From assembly GCA_963776375.1 (NCBI GenBank), contig CAVZMF010000005.1, positions 744,001 through 808,000 of the forward strand: 64,000 nucleotides of DNA. The letters are read 5' to 3'. The position numbers and the translations under genes are program-made. Positions 52,461 to 61,598 of the stretch are shown piece by piece. Each line of letters begins with the position of its first letter. Position 1 is the first letter of the stretch. The DNA comes from PALSA-612 sp963776375. Its GTDB lineage: Bacteria; Actinomycetota; Thermoleophilia; Gaiellales; Gaiellaceae. Below the pieces are notes generated by a model. That model was not told the DNA's origin, searched no databases, and worked only from the letters and a program-made list of their open reading frames with translations.

Positions 52461-53534
52461 GTGCTCGAAGAGGGAGTCGTGCAGACGGCGGCGGATGCGA
52501 GCGGGTCTCCGCTCGTGCCGCTGGTCGTGCTCGACCGGGTCGAGGCGTTCCTCGACGGGCACGGCCTCGGCTCGGGCCGGGTCCGCGCGCGGCGGATCGG
52601 CGTCCCCGGCGGCTCCAACTTCACCTTCCTGCTCGAGCGCGACGAGGCGCTGTTCGTGCTTCGGCGCCCGCCGCGGCCGCCGCTTCCGCCCTCCGCGCAC
52701 GACATGGTGCGCGAGGCCCGCCTCCAGCTCGCGCTGGCGAAGCAGGGCATTCGCGTGCCGCCGATCGTCGCCGTCTGCGACGACGAGAGCGTCATCGGCG
52801 TGCCCTTCTATGTCATGTCGTTCGTCGACGGGGACGTGATCGGCGACACTCTGCCGCCGCGCCTCGCGGCCGACGCAGACGCCCGGCGCCGGCTCGGGCT
52901 CGACCTCGTGGACACGCTCGTCGAGATCCACGGCGCCGACGTCGCCGAGCCGGACCTGGCCGCCTTCGTCAGGCCCGGCAGCTACCTGGAGCGCCAGGTG
53001 CGCAGGTTCATCCAGCTCTGGCCGCTGAACGCGACGCGCGAGCTGCCGGTGCTGGAGGTGGGGGAGCGGCTCGGCGCGACGATCCCCGAGTCGCTGCCGC
53101 CGGCCGTCGTCCACGGCGACTACCGGCTCGGCAACGTCATGGTCGCCCCGGAGGGGAGCGAGATCGCGGCGGTGCTCGACTGGGAGCTGGGCGCGATCGG
53201 CGACCCGCGCGCCGACCTCGGCTACCTCGTCGCCACCTACAGCGAGCCGGACGGCGAGGTCAACCCGCTCGGGTCGTCGCCGGCGACGGCCACGCCGGGC
53301 TTCCCGTCACGCGCGGAGCTGATCGAGCGCTACGCGGAGCGCAGCGGTCGGGACGTCGAGCGCCTCGCGTGGTTCGAGGCACTGGCGCTCTGGAAGGCCG
53401 CCGTCTTCTGCGAGGCGATCTACGGCCGCTACATCCGCGGCGAGCTCGGCGAAGCGCCGTTCGCCGCCCGCTTCGAGGAGGGCATTCCTCGGCTGGTGAC
53501 CGCGGCCGCGGCCACGCTCGATCGCGACGACTGA
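52461..53534 (+). CDS. Phosphotransferase family protein (APH-like)
   Basis: The 357-residue product (GTG start) has an aminoglycoside-phosphotransferase/choline-kinase-like fold: IGVPGGSNFTFLLERDEALF (nucleotide loop), FVLRRPPRPPLPPSAHDMVR, VPFYVMSFVDGDVIGDTLPP, catalytic loop VVHGDYRLGNVMV near residue 218, and metal Asp in VLDWELGAIGDPRADLGYLV near residue 238. The FVLRRPP and GDYRLGN pattern matches the ACAD10/11-like group, often linked to fatty-acid or CoA metabolism rather than drug resistance. A downstream HMG-CoA lyase lies nearby on the other strand, but no operon is shared. Confidence 0.82.
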   Translation: MLEEGVVQTAADASGSPLVPLVVLDRVEAFLDGHGLGSGRVRARRIGVPGGSNFTFLLERDEALFVLRRPPRPPLPPSAHDMVREARLQLALAKQGIRVPPIVAVCDDESVIGVPFYVMSFVDGDVIGDTLPPRLAADADARRRLGLDLVDTLVEIHGADVAEPDLAAFVRPGSYLERQVRRFIQLWPLNATRELPVLEVGERLGATIPESLPPAVVHGDYRLGNVMVAPEGSEIAAVLDWELGAIGDPRADLGYLVATYSEPDGEVNPLGSSPATATPGFPSRAELIERYAERSGRDVERLAWFEALALWKAAVFCEAIYGRYIRGELGEAPFAARFEEGIPRLVTAAAATLDRDD

Positions 53535-53540
53535 GCCCGC

Positions 53541-53900
53541 CTACCCGGCCGACGAGTCCTGCTGCCAGAGGTGAAAGGCGTTCCCCTCGCTGTCCTTGCA
53601 GGCCGCGAACCAGCCGTGACCGGGAACGGGCGCCTTGGCCTCCGCCTGCCCGCCGAGCTCGCGGACCTTGTCCGAGCTGGCGTCGATGTCGTCTGTGGCG
53701 AAGTAGTAGTTCGGATACCCGCTCCGGTCCTCGGACGGGAACACGGCAGCACCGGACTTCTCGCCCGCCTGCGCCATCCGATAGTCCATCCCCGGCATCC
53801 CCGAGTCCTGGAAGCTCCAGCCGAAGAGGCCGCCCCAGAACTTCGCCGCCCGGTCGGCATCCTCCGCCGGGAACTCCATGTGGACGATCTCACCCGCCAT
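53541..53900 (-). CDS. VOC family (glyoxalase-like) protein
   Basis: The 119-residue single-domain protein has the VOC beta-alpha-beta-beta-beta pattern: EIVHMEFPAEDADRAAKFWG, LFGWSFQDSGMPGMDY, NYYFATDDIDASSDKVRELG and FAACKDSEGNAFHLWQQD. The metal-ligand positions resemble the CFP-30B-like actinobacterial group: a His in the first strand and a Gln/Glu near the end. The reaction is unknown. SD GGAG precedes ATG 53900. It is leftward, 38 bases after the deacetylase gene. Confidence 0.8.
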   Translation of the reverse strand: MAGEIVHMEFPAEDADRAAKFWGGLFGWSFQDSGMPGMDYRMAQAGEKSGAAVFPSEDRSGYPNYYFATDDIDASSDKVRELGGQAEAKAPVPGHGWFAACKDSEGNAFHLWQQDSSAG

Positions 53901-53938
53901 CTCCGCTCCTTTCGGTCGGGTTGTCCCGGCCCCGAACC

Positions 53939-54881
53939 CTACCCGCGGAGCATCGACGCGAGCCCCCGCACGCCGGTGGTGTCGAGCACCTCGTAGCGAT
54001 GGAGCGCGAGCGGCGCACGGGCGCTCTGCGCGGCGCCGGGCTGCGTGGTCACGGCAAGCACGTAGCCGGCCTGGCGCACGAGCTCCTCGCTGTGCGCGTC
54101 GAACTTCCCGGCCGGATAGGCGAACCACTGCACCGGATGGCCGAGGTGCTGCTCGAGCGCGCGGCGCGACTGGATCAGCTCCTGCAGCGCCGTCGGGTCG
54201 GAGAGCGAGGGCAGCTCCGTGTGGTGAACGGTGTGCGAGCCGATCTCGACGCCGCTCTCCTCGAGCGCGTGCAGCTGCGCCCAGCTCAGGAAGCTCACGT
54301 CCCCGTTCGAGATCCGGCTCGTGATCACGTAGGCGGTCGCGGGCATGCCCAGCCGCTTCAGCCAGGGAGCGGCGTTCCGGAGCACGTCGCGGTAGCCGTC
54401 GTCGAACGTGATCATGATCGGCTTCGCAGGCAGCTTCCGGCCGCGCTCGAGCGCCGCGAACAGCTGCGCCTGCGAGATCGCGTGGTACCCGTGCGCGGAG
54501 AGCCAGCGCATCTGCCGCGCGAAGTCGGCGGGCTCGACGGTGAGCGAGCGCGTGATCGCAGGGAGAGTCGGCTTGAGCGCGTCGATGCGGTGGTACATGA
54601 GAATCGGGACGCTTACGGTGCGCCATGGCAAGGTGGGGGGCAGGGCGAGCCTGGCGTGTGACGGCAACGCGGCGTGCGGCTGCTTGTGGAGGATCACCGC
54701 CCGGTAGCCGACCCGGTCCTTCGGCGCCGGTGCCGCTTTCGGATGCCCGCCTCCCCGCAGCCCGAGGAAGAGGCCCGACGCCGAGCGCGGCGAGCACAAT
54801 CGTCAGCACGCCGATGCGCCGCCGCCTGATGCGCCGCCTGTGCTCGAGCCGCCGCTGGAGCCGGACGTCCTGCGTCAGCAT
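53939..54881 (-). CDS. Membrane-anchored polysaccharide deacetylase (one frameshift)
   Basis: The ATG at 54881 overlaps the HMG-CoA lyase stop (TGATG). The N-terminus (MLTQDVRLQRRLEHRRRIRR, then IGVLTIVLAALGVG) is a basic stretch plus membrane anchor. After a one-base slip near 54777 it continues LFLGLRGGGHPKAAP to the end, about 313 residues. The NodB-type domain shows VPILMYHRID, the catalytic motif 1 PIMITFDDGYRD, zinc motif EIGSHTVHHTELP (HxxxH), and FAYPAGKFD. It deacetylates an N-acetylated polysaccharide outside the membrane, such as peptidoglycan or a capsule. Confidence 0.83.
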
Positions 54882-55774
54882 CAGCCCGCCACCGGCGCGA
54901 ACGAGCCGGCGCGGTAGACCTGGCCCTCGAGCGTCCGGCCGAGCACGCCCTCGAGCCACTGCGCGACGCCGATCAGCTCGTCGAGGTCGACGCCGGTCTC
55001 GATCCCCTCGCCGTGCAGCAGGTAGACGAGGTCCTCCGTCGAGATGTTGCCGGTCGCCCGCGGCGCGAACGGGCAGCCGCCGATCCCGCCCACGGACGAG
55101 TCCAGGACGGACGCGCCCGACGCGATCGCCTCGTAGGCGTTCGCGAAGCCGGTCGAGCGGGTGTTGTGCAGGTGGACGCCGACCGGCTTGCCCAGCTCGA
55201 CGCCCCTGGAGACGAGCTCGCGGACCTGGCGCGGAACGCCGACGCCGACGGTGTCCGCGAACACGATCTCGTCGGCGTCCGCCGCGGCGAGGCGGGCGGC
55301 GAGCTCGAGCACGCGCCCCGTGTCGACCGCGCCCTCGAACGGACAGCCGAAGGAGGTGCCGATCGTGACGGTGGCGCGGATCCCGTCCTCGCGCGCCCGC
55401 GCGACGATCCGCTCCGCGGACTGCACGGAGTCCTCCACCGTCGTCCCCTGGTTCTTCTCGTTGAACGTCTCGCTGGCCGAGAAGGCGAAATGCACCTCGT
55501 CGAGGCCCGTTCCCCGCAGCCGGTCGTAGCCCCGGTCGTTGAGGGCCAGACCGGCATAGACGACGCCCTCCACGCGCTCGATGCCCTCGACGACCTCCTC
55601 GGCGCCCGCCATCTGCGGAACGCGAGCGGGGTTGACGAAACTGACCGCCTCGATCCGCGGCAGCCCGGCGGCGGCGAGTCGGTTGACCAGCTCCGACCGA
55701 ACGGGCGGATCGAGCGTCCTCGGATCGTTCTGGAGGCCGTCGCGCGGCCCCACGTCGCAAATCGTGATCTGCAT
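54881..55774 (-). CDS. Hydroxymethylglutaryl-CoA lyase
   Basis: The 297-residue TIM-barrel enzyme starts at ATG 55774 behind GGGAGGG. It cleaves HMG-CoA to acetyl-CoA and acetoacetate. Motifs: ICDVGPRDGLQND (metal Asp and catalytic Arg) at the N-terminus, EAVSFVNPARVPQMAGAEEV, HFAFSASETFNEKNQGTTV, FADTVGVGVP, VGVHLHNTRSTGFANAYEAI (metal His pair), and GGIGGCPFAPRATGNISTED, the glycine-rich catalytic-Cys loop. It could serve leucine breakdown, but no other leucine genes are near; HMG-CoA-like aldol cleavage of another CoA ester is possible. Confidence 0.9.
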   Translation of the reverse strand: MQITICDVGPRDGLQNDPRTLDPPVRSELVNRLAAAGLPRIEAVSFVNPARVPQMAGAEEVVEGIERVEGVVYAGLALNDRGYDRLRGTGLDEVHFAFSASETFNEKNQGTTVEDSVQSAERIVARAREDGIRATVTIGTSFGCPFEGAVDTGRVLELAARLAAADADEIVFADTVGVGVPRQVRELVSRGVELGKPVGVHLHNTRSTGFANAYEAIASGASVLDSSVGGIGGCPFAPRATGNISTEDLVYLLHGEGIETGVDLDELIGVAQWLEGVLGRTLEGQVYRAGSFAPVAG

Positions 55775-55871
55775 CGAGCCCTCCCTGTCGAGGATAACCC
55801 GCCCCCTGGCCGGAAGGTGTCCGCGGCCGACGGTCGAACGTGATCGGCGGAACCGAACACAAGGAGCGGGC

Positions 55872-56315
55872 ATGTCGAGTTACGAGCAGCGCATGCAGGA
55901 CACGTACGCGGCGGCGACGGGCGTCGGCTGGAGTGCGTACGCCGGGCTCTTGTTGCTGGCCACCGGCACCTTCAACGTGATCGGGGGCATCGCCCTGCTC
56001 GCGAAGAACAACCACCTCGCCTCGGGGCTGTTCTGGGGCCGGCCGTTCTGGGGCGTCGTCTACCTGGTCCTCGGCGGCGTCACGCTCTATGCCGGCTTCG
56101 GTGTGCTCACGAAGATGGCGGGCGCCCGGGTGATCGCGATCGTCGTCACGCTCACGGGCGGGTTCGCCGACCTGCTCTGGGCCGCCGGCGCCGCACCCGC
56201 GAACCAGACCTGGGTGCTGGTGGGGCTCGCGGTCGCCTTGCTCACGCTCTACGCGCTCGTCGTGCGCGGGGAGGGGGCGGCAGCCGCGCCGGCGCCGCCT
56301 GCGCCGCCCTCCTAG
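55872..56315 (+). CDS. DUF7144-type four-helix membrane protein
   Basis: The 147-residue protein starts at ATG 55872 behind AAGGAG. Four membrane segments: WSAYAGLLLLATGTFNVIGG, WGVVYLVLGGVTLYAGFGVL, ARVIAIVVTLTGGFADLLWA and TWVLVGLAVALLTLYALVV. This is the common actinobacterial layout of the DUF7144 group, of unknown function. The C-terminus is Ala/Pro-rich. Its TAG stop shares CTAG with the convergent methyltransferase gene. Confidence 0.78.
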   Translation: MSSYEQRMQDTYAAATGVGWSAYAGLLLLATGTFNVIGGIALLAKNNHLASGLFWGRPFWGVVYLVLGGVTLYAGFGVLTKMAGARVIAIVVTLTGGFADLLWAAGAAPANQTWVLVGLAVALLTLYALVVRGEGAAAAPAPPAPPS

Positions 56316-56896
56316 GGTCGTCGCGCGACGACCAGCGTGTCGACGGCCTCCACCTCGCCGTCGTCCGTCGCCACCCGGCGCGTGACCGTCCCGGCCTTGA
56401 CGATCTCGAGGCCGGCGAGCTCGCGCGCGGTGTCCTCCGGCGTGTAGAGCACCTCCGGGCGGGACGGGCCGGGCGCGCCCGTGCCGAGGTTCTCCACGTC
56501 GTGACCGAGGACGACGGCGATTCCGCCCGGGGCGAGCGCGTCGGCCGCGCCGGAGAGCAGCGCGCGCCGCTCGTCCGGCGGGAGATGGACGAAGAGGACG
56601 AGCACGAGGTCGAACGCTCCGCGCTCCGGCTCGTACTCGCGCAGGTCCGCGAGCACCCAGTCGACGTCGGGGCGCTGCTTCCGCGCGAGCCCGAGGGCGA
56701 CGTCCGAGAAGTCGACGCCGGTCACGTCCCACCCGCGCTCGGCGAGCCAGACGGCGCTCCGTCCGGCGCCGCAGCCGAGGTCGAGCGCCCGCCCCGGGGG
56801 AAGGTCGGCGAGCTCGTCGGCGAGGATGCCGACCGGATCGTCGTGACAATGGTGGCTCCGCTCCTCCCAGCGGCGGTCCCAGTCCTCGCGCTCCAC
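56312..56896 (-). CDS. SAM-dependent methyltransferase
   Basis: The 194-residue class I methyltransferase starts at GTG 56896; the frame is open upstream, but the homology begins at EDWDRRWEE, typical of this group. Motif I is ALDLGCGAGRSAVWLAERGW near residue 40, motif II VTGVDFSDVALGLA, motif IV FDLVLVLFVHLP near residue 105, and motif VI LAPGGIAVVLGHD. The substrate is unknown; tellurite-resistance or thiopurine-type small-molecule methyltransferases are related. It is divergent from the phosphoribosyltransferase fusion with 28 bases between starts. Confidence 0.83.
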   Translation of the reverse strand: MEREDWDRRWEERSHHCHDDPVGILADELADLPPGRALDLGCGAGRSAVWLAERGWDVTGVDFSDVALGLARKQRPDVDWVLADLREYEPERGAFDLVLVLFVHLPPDERRALLSGAADALAPGGIAVVLGHDVENLGTGAPGPSRPEVLYTPEDTARELAGLEIVKAGTVTRRVATDDGEVEAVDTLVVARRP

Positions 56897-56924
56897 GCCC
56901 TCAGCAATACATGATTCGCCGGGT

Positions 56925-58205
56925 ATGGGGATCGGTTGGCGGTTTCGGGACCGGGCCGAGGCGGGTCGGCTGCTCGGCGAGCGTCTCTCCGGGCGGGTAG
57001 GGCCCCACGACGTGGTCGTGCTCGGCCTGCCGCGCGGCGGTGTGCCGGTGGCGCGCCAGGTCGCCCGCGCGCTGGGGGCGCCGCTCGACGTCTTCCTCGT
57101 CCGCAAGCTCGGGTTCCCGGGGCAGCCTGAGCTGGCGATGGGGGCAATCGCGAGCGGCGGCGTCCGCGTCCTCAACGAGGAGATCGTGCGCGAGCTGCGG
57201 CTGGACGAGCAGGTCATCGGCGGCGTGGCGGAGCGGGAGGGCGCGGAGCTGGCCCGGAGGGAGCTCGCCTACCGCGGCGACCGGCCGCCGCTCGAGCTGG
57301 GCGGAAAGACCGTCGTGCTCGTGGACGACGGTCTCGCGACCGGGGCGACGATGCGGGCGGCCGTCGAGGCGGTGCGGGCGCGGGGGCCGCGTTCCGTCGT
57401 CGTCGCGGTGCCGACCGCGCCGCCGCACGCCGTCCGCGAGCTGGAGGGAGGTGTCGACGAGCTCGTCGCCCTGCTCCAGCCCGACCCGTTCCACGCCGTC
57501 GGGCTCTGGTACGAGAACTTCCGCGAGGTGCCGGACGACGAGGTGCGCCGACTGCTGCGAGCGCCCGCGGAGGAGGAGGTCCGGGCCGGCGGGATGGAGG
57601 CCGCGCTCGTCGTCCCGGAGGGCGCGCGCGGGCTGGTCGTGTTCGCACACGGGTCCGGGTCGAGCCGCTTCAGCCCGCGGAACCGCTTTGTCGCGGGCGT
57701 GCTCGAGGACGCCGGGCTCGCGACCCTGCTCGTCGACCTGCTCACGAAGGCGGAGGAGCAGGTCGACCTCCGCACGCGCGAGCATCGATTCGACATCGAG
57801 CTCCTGGCCGGTCGTGTCGGGGAGGCGGTGCGCTGGGCGGCGACGGACGAGCGAACGCACGGGCTGCCGGTCGGCCTGTTCGGCGCCAGCACCGGCGCCG
57901 CCGCCGCGCTCGCGACGGCCGCGCGCGAGCCGGACGCCGTACGCGCCGTCGTCTCCAGGGGCGGCCGGCCCGACCTGGCCGGGCCGGCGCTCGCCGACGT
58001 CCGCGCACCGACGCTGCTGATCGTCGGGGGACGGGACGAGCTCGTGCTCGACCTGAACCGGCAGGCGCGGGCGGCGATGACGCAGGCCGAGTCGGTCGAG
58101 CTCGAGGTCGTGCGCGGCGCGACCCACCTGTTCGAGGAGCGCGGCGCACTGGAGCAGGTCGCGGAGCTCGCGCGAGACTGGTTTCGCCGCCGGCTCGACG
58201 CCTAG
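56925..58205 (+). CDS. Phosphoribosyltransferase-alpha/beta hydrolase fusion protein
   Basis: The 426-residue protein has two domains. Residues 1-215 are a type I phosphoribosyltransferase: VVLGLPRGGVPVARQVARAL, FLVRKLGFPGQPELAMGAIA and the PRPP loop VVLVDDGLATGATMRAAVEA near residue 130. Residues 225-426 are a dienelactone-hydrolase-like domain: LVVFAHGSGSSRFSPRNRFV, GLFGASTGAAAALATAA (nucleophile Ser), LIVGGRDELVLDLN (Asp) and GATHLFEE (His). This architecture is known from actinobacterial and other genomes, but the joint reaction is not established. Confidence 0.87.
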   Translation: MGIGWRFRDRAEAGRLLGERLSGRVGPHDVVVLGLPRGGVPVARQVARALGAPLDVFLVRKLGFPGQPELAMGAIASGGVRVLNEEIVRELRLDEQVIGGVAEREGAELARRELAYRGDRPPLELGGKTVVLVDDGLATGATMRAAVEAVRARGPRSVVVAVPTAPPHAVRELEGGVDELVALLQPDPFHAVGLWYENFREVPDDEVRRLLRAPAEEEVRAGGMEAALVVPEGARGLVVFAHGSGSSRFSPRNRFVAGVLEDAGLATLLVDLLTKAEEQVDLRTREHRFDIELLAGRVGEAVRWAATDERTHGLPVGLFGASTGAAAALATAAREPDAVRAVVSRGGRPDLAGPALADVRAPTLLIVGGRDELVLDLNRQARAAMTQAESVELEVVRGATHLFEERGALEQVAELARDWFRRRLDA

Positions 58206-58210
58206 TCGCC

Positions 58211-59308
58211 TCACGCATCGCGCGCGCAGCGGAGGCCGGCGAAGATCTGCCGGCGGACCGGGAAGTCCCAGTTCCGGAAGGTCGTGCGGGCGACCGTCGT
58301 GTGCGTCGCCCACGAGCCGCCCCGGAGCACCCTGTAGTCGGGGCCGAAGAACACCTCGGAGTACTCGCGGTACGGAAACGCCTCGAACCCCGGGTAGCCC
58401 CGGAAGTCCGACGCCGTCCACTCCCAGACCTGGCCTGTCCCGTCGAGCAGGCCGAGCGACGCCGCCTTCTCCCACTCGTCCTCGCTCGGCAGGCGCTTGC
58501 CGGCCCAGCGCGCGAACGCGTCCGCCTCGTGCCAGGAGACGTGCTGCACCGGCTCGTCCGGCGTGAGCGGAGCCGTCCGTCCGTACCGGCAGCACGTCCA
58601 TCCGTCCCCGTCGCGCTCCCAGCCGAGCGGCGGCTCGTCCCACCTGCCCTCCGCCAGGAACTCCGCGTACTGCGCGTTCGTGACGGGTGCCGAGTCGATC
58701 AGGAACGCCGGCAGCTCCACGTCGTGCTCCGGCCGCTCGTTGTCGTAGGCCCAGCCCCTGTCCGTGCCCATCGTGAACGAACCCGCCTCGACGAGCACCT
58801 CCTCGCCGGGCGGGACGGGCGCCGGGCCTCCGCCCTCGTGCGGGAGGCCGGAGAGCTGGAGCGTCTGCAGCATCGTCTCGACGTGCTGCTGCTCGTGCTG
58901 GACGACGAGCCCGAAGACGAAGCCGTCGCGCAGCAGCCGGTCGGCCGGGTCGAGCTCCGTGCGCTCGAGCACGGCGACCACACGCTCGCGCACCTCGGCC
59001 AGGTAGGCGCGGGCCGTCGTAGGGTCGAGCAGCTCGAGGGAGGGCCGCTCCGCGCGCGAGTGCTCGAACGCGTCGTAGACGTCGTCGTTCTCCGGGAAGA
59101 TCGGCTCGTCACCGTCCAGTCGCCGCAGCAGCCAGAGCTCCTCGAAGTGGCCGATGTGCGCCAGGTCCCAGACGAGCGGCGACTGGAGCGGGGAGTGTTG
59201 GCAGACGAGCTCGTCGTCGGACAGCGGCTCCAGCAGCCGCAGCGTCCGCTCGCGGGCCTCCGCGAGCTCGGCCACGATGTGCTCCTTCAGCCCGAGAGCC
59301 TCCAGCAC
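58211..59308 (-). CDS. egtB: Ergothioneine biosynthesis sulfoxide synthase
   Basis: EgtB is an iron enzyme that joins hercynine to gamma-glutamylcysteine or cysteine with oxygen. The 365-residue product (GTG start) has the DinB-like N-terminal domain with the iron His set: LVWDLAHIGHFEELWLL near residue 47 and VVQHEQQHVETMLQTL near residue 137. A formylglycine-generating-enzyme-like domain follows: GSFTMGTDRGWAYDNERPEH, VSWHEADAFARWAGKRLPSE, GQVWEWTASDFRGYPGF, RVLRGGSWATHTTVARTTFR, NWDFPVRRQIFAGLRCARD. The other egt genes (egtA, C, D, E) are not in the window. It is divergent from the ATP-grasp gene and the OpuC-type transporter. Confidence 0.9.
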   Translation of the reverse strand: MLEALGLKEHIVAELAEARERTLRLLEPLSDDELVCQHSPLQSPLVWDLAHIGHFEELWLLRRLDGDEPIFPENDDVYDAFEHSRAERPSLELLDPTTARAYLAEVRERVVAVLERTELDPADRLLRDGFVFGLVVQHEQQHVETMLQTLQLSGLPHEGGGPAPVPPGEEVLVEAGSFTMGTDRGWAYDNERPEHDVELPAFLIDSAPVTNAQYAEFLAEGRWDEPPLGWERDGDGWTCCRYGRTAPLTPDEPVQHVSWHEADAFARWAGKRLPSEDEWEKAASLGLLDGTGQVWEWTASDFRGYPGFEAFPYREYSEVFFGPDYRVLRGGSWATHTTVARTTFRNWDFPVRRQIFAGLRCARDA

Positions 59309-59372
59309 GAAGCGCGAAGTGTAGGGTCGCGGGCACTCCTGGCCGCGTGCAGAGCCCGTACGATTCCGGGCC

Positions 59373-60580
59373 TTGAGGCAGGTTCTCCTCGTTTGCCCGC
59401 AGGAGCGGGACTTCCGCGAGATCGACCTAGCAGGGCTCGGAGGCGAGTTCGAGGTCCTGACGGCCGGATCCGACCTCGACGTCCACGACGACGCCTTCGA
59501 CGCGGAGCAGTTCGTCGCCGATCACAGCGCCCGCGCCGTCGACGGTGCGGTCGGCACCAAGGACCGCTCGGCGCTGCTGGCCGCGCTGATCGCCGAGCGG
59601 GCCAGCCTCGGCGGCCCGACGCCGCGGGCGCTGCTCGCCTGCCAGCACAAGCCGACGTCGAGAGTGCTGCAGCGTGACGCGGCGCCGGAGTCCGTCCCGC
59701 GCTTCGCGCTCCTCAACGGCTCGGTGCCCCCCTCGACGCTCACGACGCCGTTCTTCGTCAAGCCGGTGGTCGGGCGGCTGTCCGAGAACGCACGTCGGGT
59801 CGACTCGCTCGCGATGCTCGACGATCTCGCCGAGGACGGCTACCCGCCGCGCTATGCGCGCATCGCGGCCCTGGCCGGGCTGCCGGAGGCGGACGTCCAC
59901 GGGTTCCTGGCCGAGGAGCTGCTCGCCGGCGCCGAGGTGACGCTCGAGGGCTACGTCCACCGCGGCCGCGTGACGACGATCGGGGTCACCGACTCGCTCA
60001 AGTACCCCGGCACGAACAGCTTCGAGTGCTTCGCGTTCCCGTCCGCGCTGCCTGCCGAGCGGCTGGACGAGCTGCGCGCGGCTCGCGGGACGCATCCTCC
60101 CGGCGCACGGGTTCGACGGCGGCTTCTTCAACATGGAGCTGTTCCTGCCCGAGTCGGGGCCGGCGAAGCTGATCGAGGTCAACGGCCGGATCGCGTCGCA
60201 GTTCGCGCCGCTCGTCCGGGCCGTCCAGGGCCGCTCGACCTACGAGGCGCTGTTCCGGCTCGCGTGCGGCGACGACCCCGAGCTGGCACGAGGCCCGCGC
60301 GCGCGGCGCCGCGATCAGCTACTGCCTGCGCGTCTTCGAGGACGCGTTCGTCGCGGGCGTGCCCGCGCCGGCCGACGGCGTCGAGATCCTCGTCGAGCCG
60401 GGCACGCGCCTGTCGGAGCAGGGGACGAACGACGCCGAGAGCTACCGGCTGGCCATCTTCCACGAATGGGGCGAGACGCGGGAGGAGGCGCTCGAGCGCT
60501 GCCGGGCTCGCGCCGTCTCGCTGGCCTTCGACCTCGTGCCTGCGACCCCTCTCCCCGCGGCGGCCCGCGGTGATGGCTGA
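59373..60580 (+). CDS. ATP-grasp domain protein (two frameshifts)
   Basis: A TTG start at 59373 is the best available. The N-terminal part (RQVLLVCPQERDFREIDLAG, DRSALLAALIAERASLGGPT, LLACQHKPTSRVLQRDAAPE) is a pre-ATP-grasp domain; TTPFFVKPVVGRLSENARRV is the ATP-binding lysine strand; EELLAGAEVTLEGYVHRG follows. After a slip near 60080, FFNMELFLPESGPAKLIEVN and GRIASQFAPLVRAVQG carry the metal site (Glu-x-Asn-x-Arg). A second slip near 60290 leads to the end at 60580. ATP-grasp enzymes form acid-amine or acid-thiol bonds. Its position between egtB and a betaine-type transporter suggests work on a betaine- or amino-acid-like compound. It overlaps the next gene by 8 bases. Confidence 0.75.
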
Positions 60581-61598
60581 GCCGAATCCGGCGGGCGCGG
60601 GCACAAGCGGAGGCTCGGGCGGGGCCGCGGAGATCGTCTTCCGCGGCGTCACCAAGTACTACCCGGGCCGCAGGGCCGCCGCCGTCAACGACCTGTCGTT
60701 CGTCGTTCCGGCCGGGGAGATCTGCGTGCTCGTGGGGCCGTCGGGGGCCGGCAAGACGACGGCGATGAAGCTCGTCAACCGGCTGATCGACTTCGACGAG
60801 GGCGACATCACGATCGACGGGAAGAGCGTCCGCAGCCTGGACGCCGTCGAGCTCCGGCGGGGGATCGGGTACGTAATCCAGCAGATCGGGCTCTTCCCGC
60901 ACATGACCGTCGGGGACAACGTTGGCGTCGTGCCCCGGCTCCTGGGCTGGCCGAAGCAGCGGATCCGCGAGCGGACGGCGGAGCTGATCGATCTCGTCGG
61001 GCTCGAGGCGGGGGACTGCCAAGCGCTATCCGTCGCAGCTCTCCGGCGGCCAGCGCCAGCGCGTCGGCCTCGCGCGCGCGCTCGCCGCCGAGCCCAAGGT
61101 GATGCTGATGGACGAGCCGTTCGGCGCCCTCGACCCGATCACGCGCGACCGGCTCCAGAACGAGTTCCTGCGGCTGCACGAGGTCGAGCGCAAGACGGTC
61201 ATCTTCGTCACGCACGACATCGACGAGGCGATCAAGCTCGGCGACCGCATCGCCATCCTCCGCGAGGGCGGCGTACTGGCCCAGTACGACACCCCGGACG
61301 CGATCCTGGCCGCGCCGGCCGACGACTTCGTGGCCAGGTTCGTGGGCGCGGACCGCGGGCTGAAGCGGCTCGCGCTGCGGCGGCTCGCCGAGATCGAGCT
61401 CGACTCGCCGAACGGCATCCCGCCCGGCGCCCCGCGCACGACTCTGCAGACGACGCTCCGCGACGCGCTCTCGCTCATGCTCACGGAGGGCGCGGAGCAA
61501 CTCGTGGTCGTCGACGACGCGGGCGAGGTCACCGGGGTGCTGTCTGCCGTGGGCCAGCGTCGAGCCGACTGCTGGCGGAGCCGACGGACCAGCAGTGA
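60573..61598 (+). CDS. OpuC-type quaternary-amine ABC transporter ATP-binding protein (frameshifted)
   Basis: ATG 60573. It is an ABC ATPase of the glycine betaine/carnitine/choline/ergothioneine importer group: IVFRGVTKYYPGRRAAAVND, Walker A LVGPSGAGKTTAMKLVNRLI, Q-loop GIGYVIQQIGLFPHMTVGDN. After a slip near 61020, YPSQLSGGQRQRVGLARAL (signature), VMLMDEPFGALDPITRDRLQ (Walker B) and IFVTHDIDEAIKLGDRIAIL follow. The tail LQTTLRDALSLMLTEGAEQL, then VVVDDAGEVTGVLS, is a single CBS-like segment, as in OpuCA. A last slip near 61550 restores the stop at 61598, overlapped by the next GTG. Confidence 0.85.
   Translation: MAEPNPAGAGTSGGSGGAAEIVFRGVTKYYPGRRAAAVNDLSFVVPAGEICVLVGPSGAGKTTAMKLVNRLIDFDEGDITIDGKSVRSLDAVELRRGIGYVIQQIGLFPHMTVGDNVGVVPRLLGWPKQRIRERTAELIDLVGLEAGDCQALSVAALRRPAPARRPRARARRRAQGDADGRAVRRPRPDHARPAPERVPAAARGRAQDGHLRHARHRRGDQARRPHRHPPRGRRTGPVRHPGRDPGRAGRRLRGQVRGRGPRAEAARAAAARRDRARLAERHPARRPAHDSADDAPRRALAHAHGGRGATRGRRRRGRGHRGAVCRGPASSRLLAEPTDQQ

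Noticed and set aside
52461..53534. Antibiotic resistance (aminoglycoside phosphotransferase)
   Set aside because: The fold is shared, but motif spacing fits the ACAD10/11-like group of metabolic phosphotransferases.
53541..56849. A 1102-residue open frame on the minus strand over four genes
   Set aside because: High GC leaves long stop-free frames. Only its last 119 codons (VOC protein) and a short deacetylase N-terminus are real; the rest is Arg-rich and antisense or out of frame to well-supported genes.
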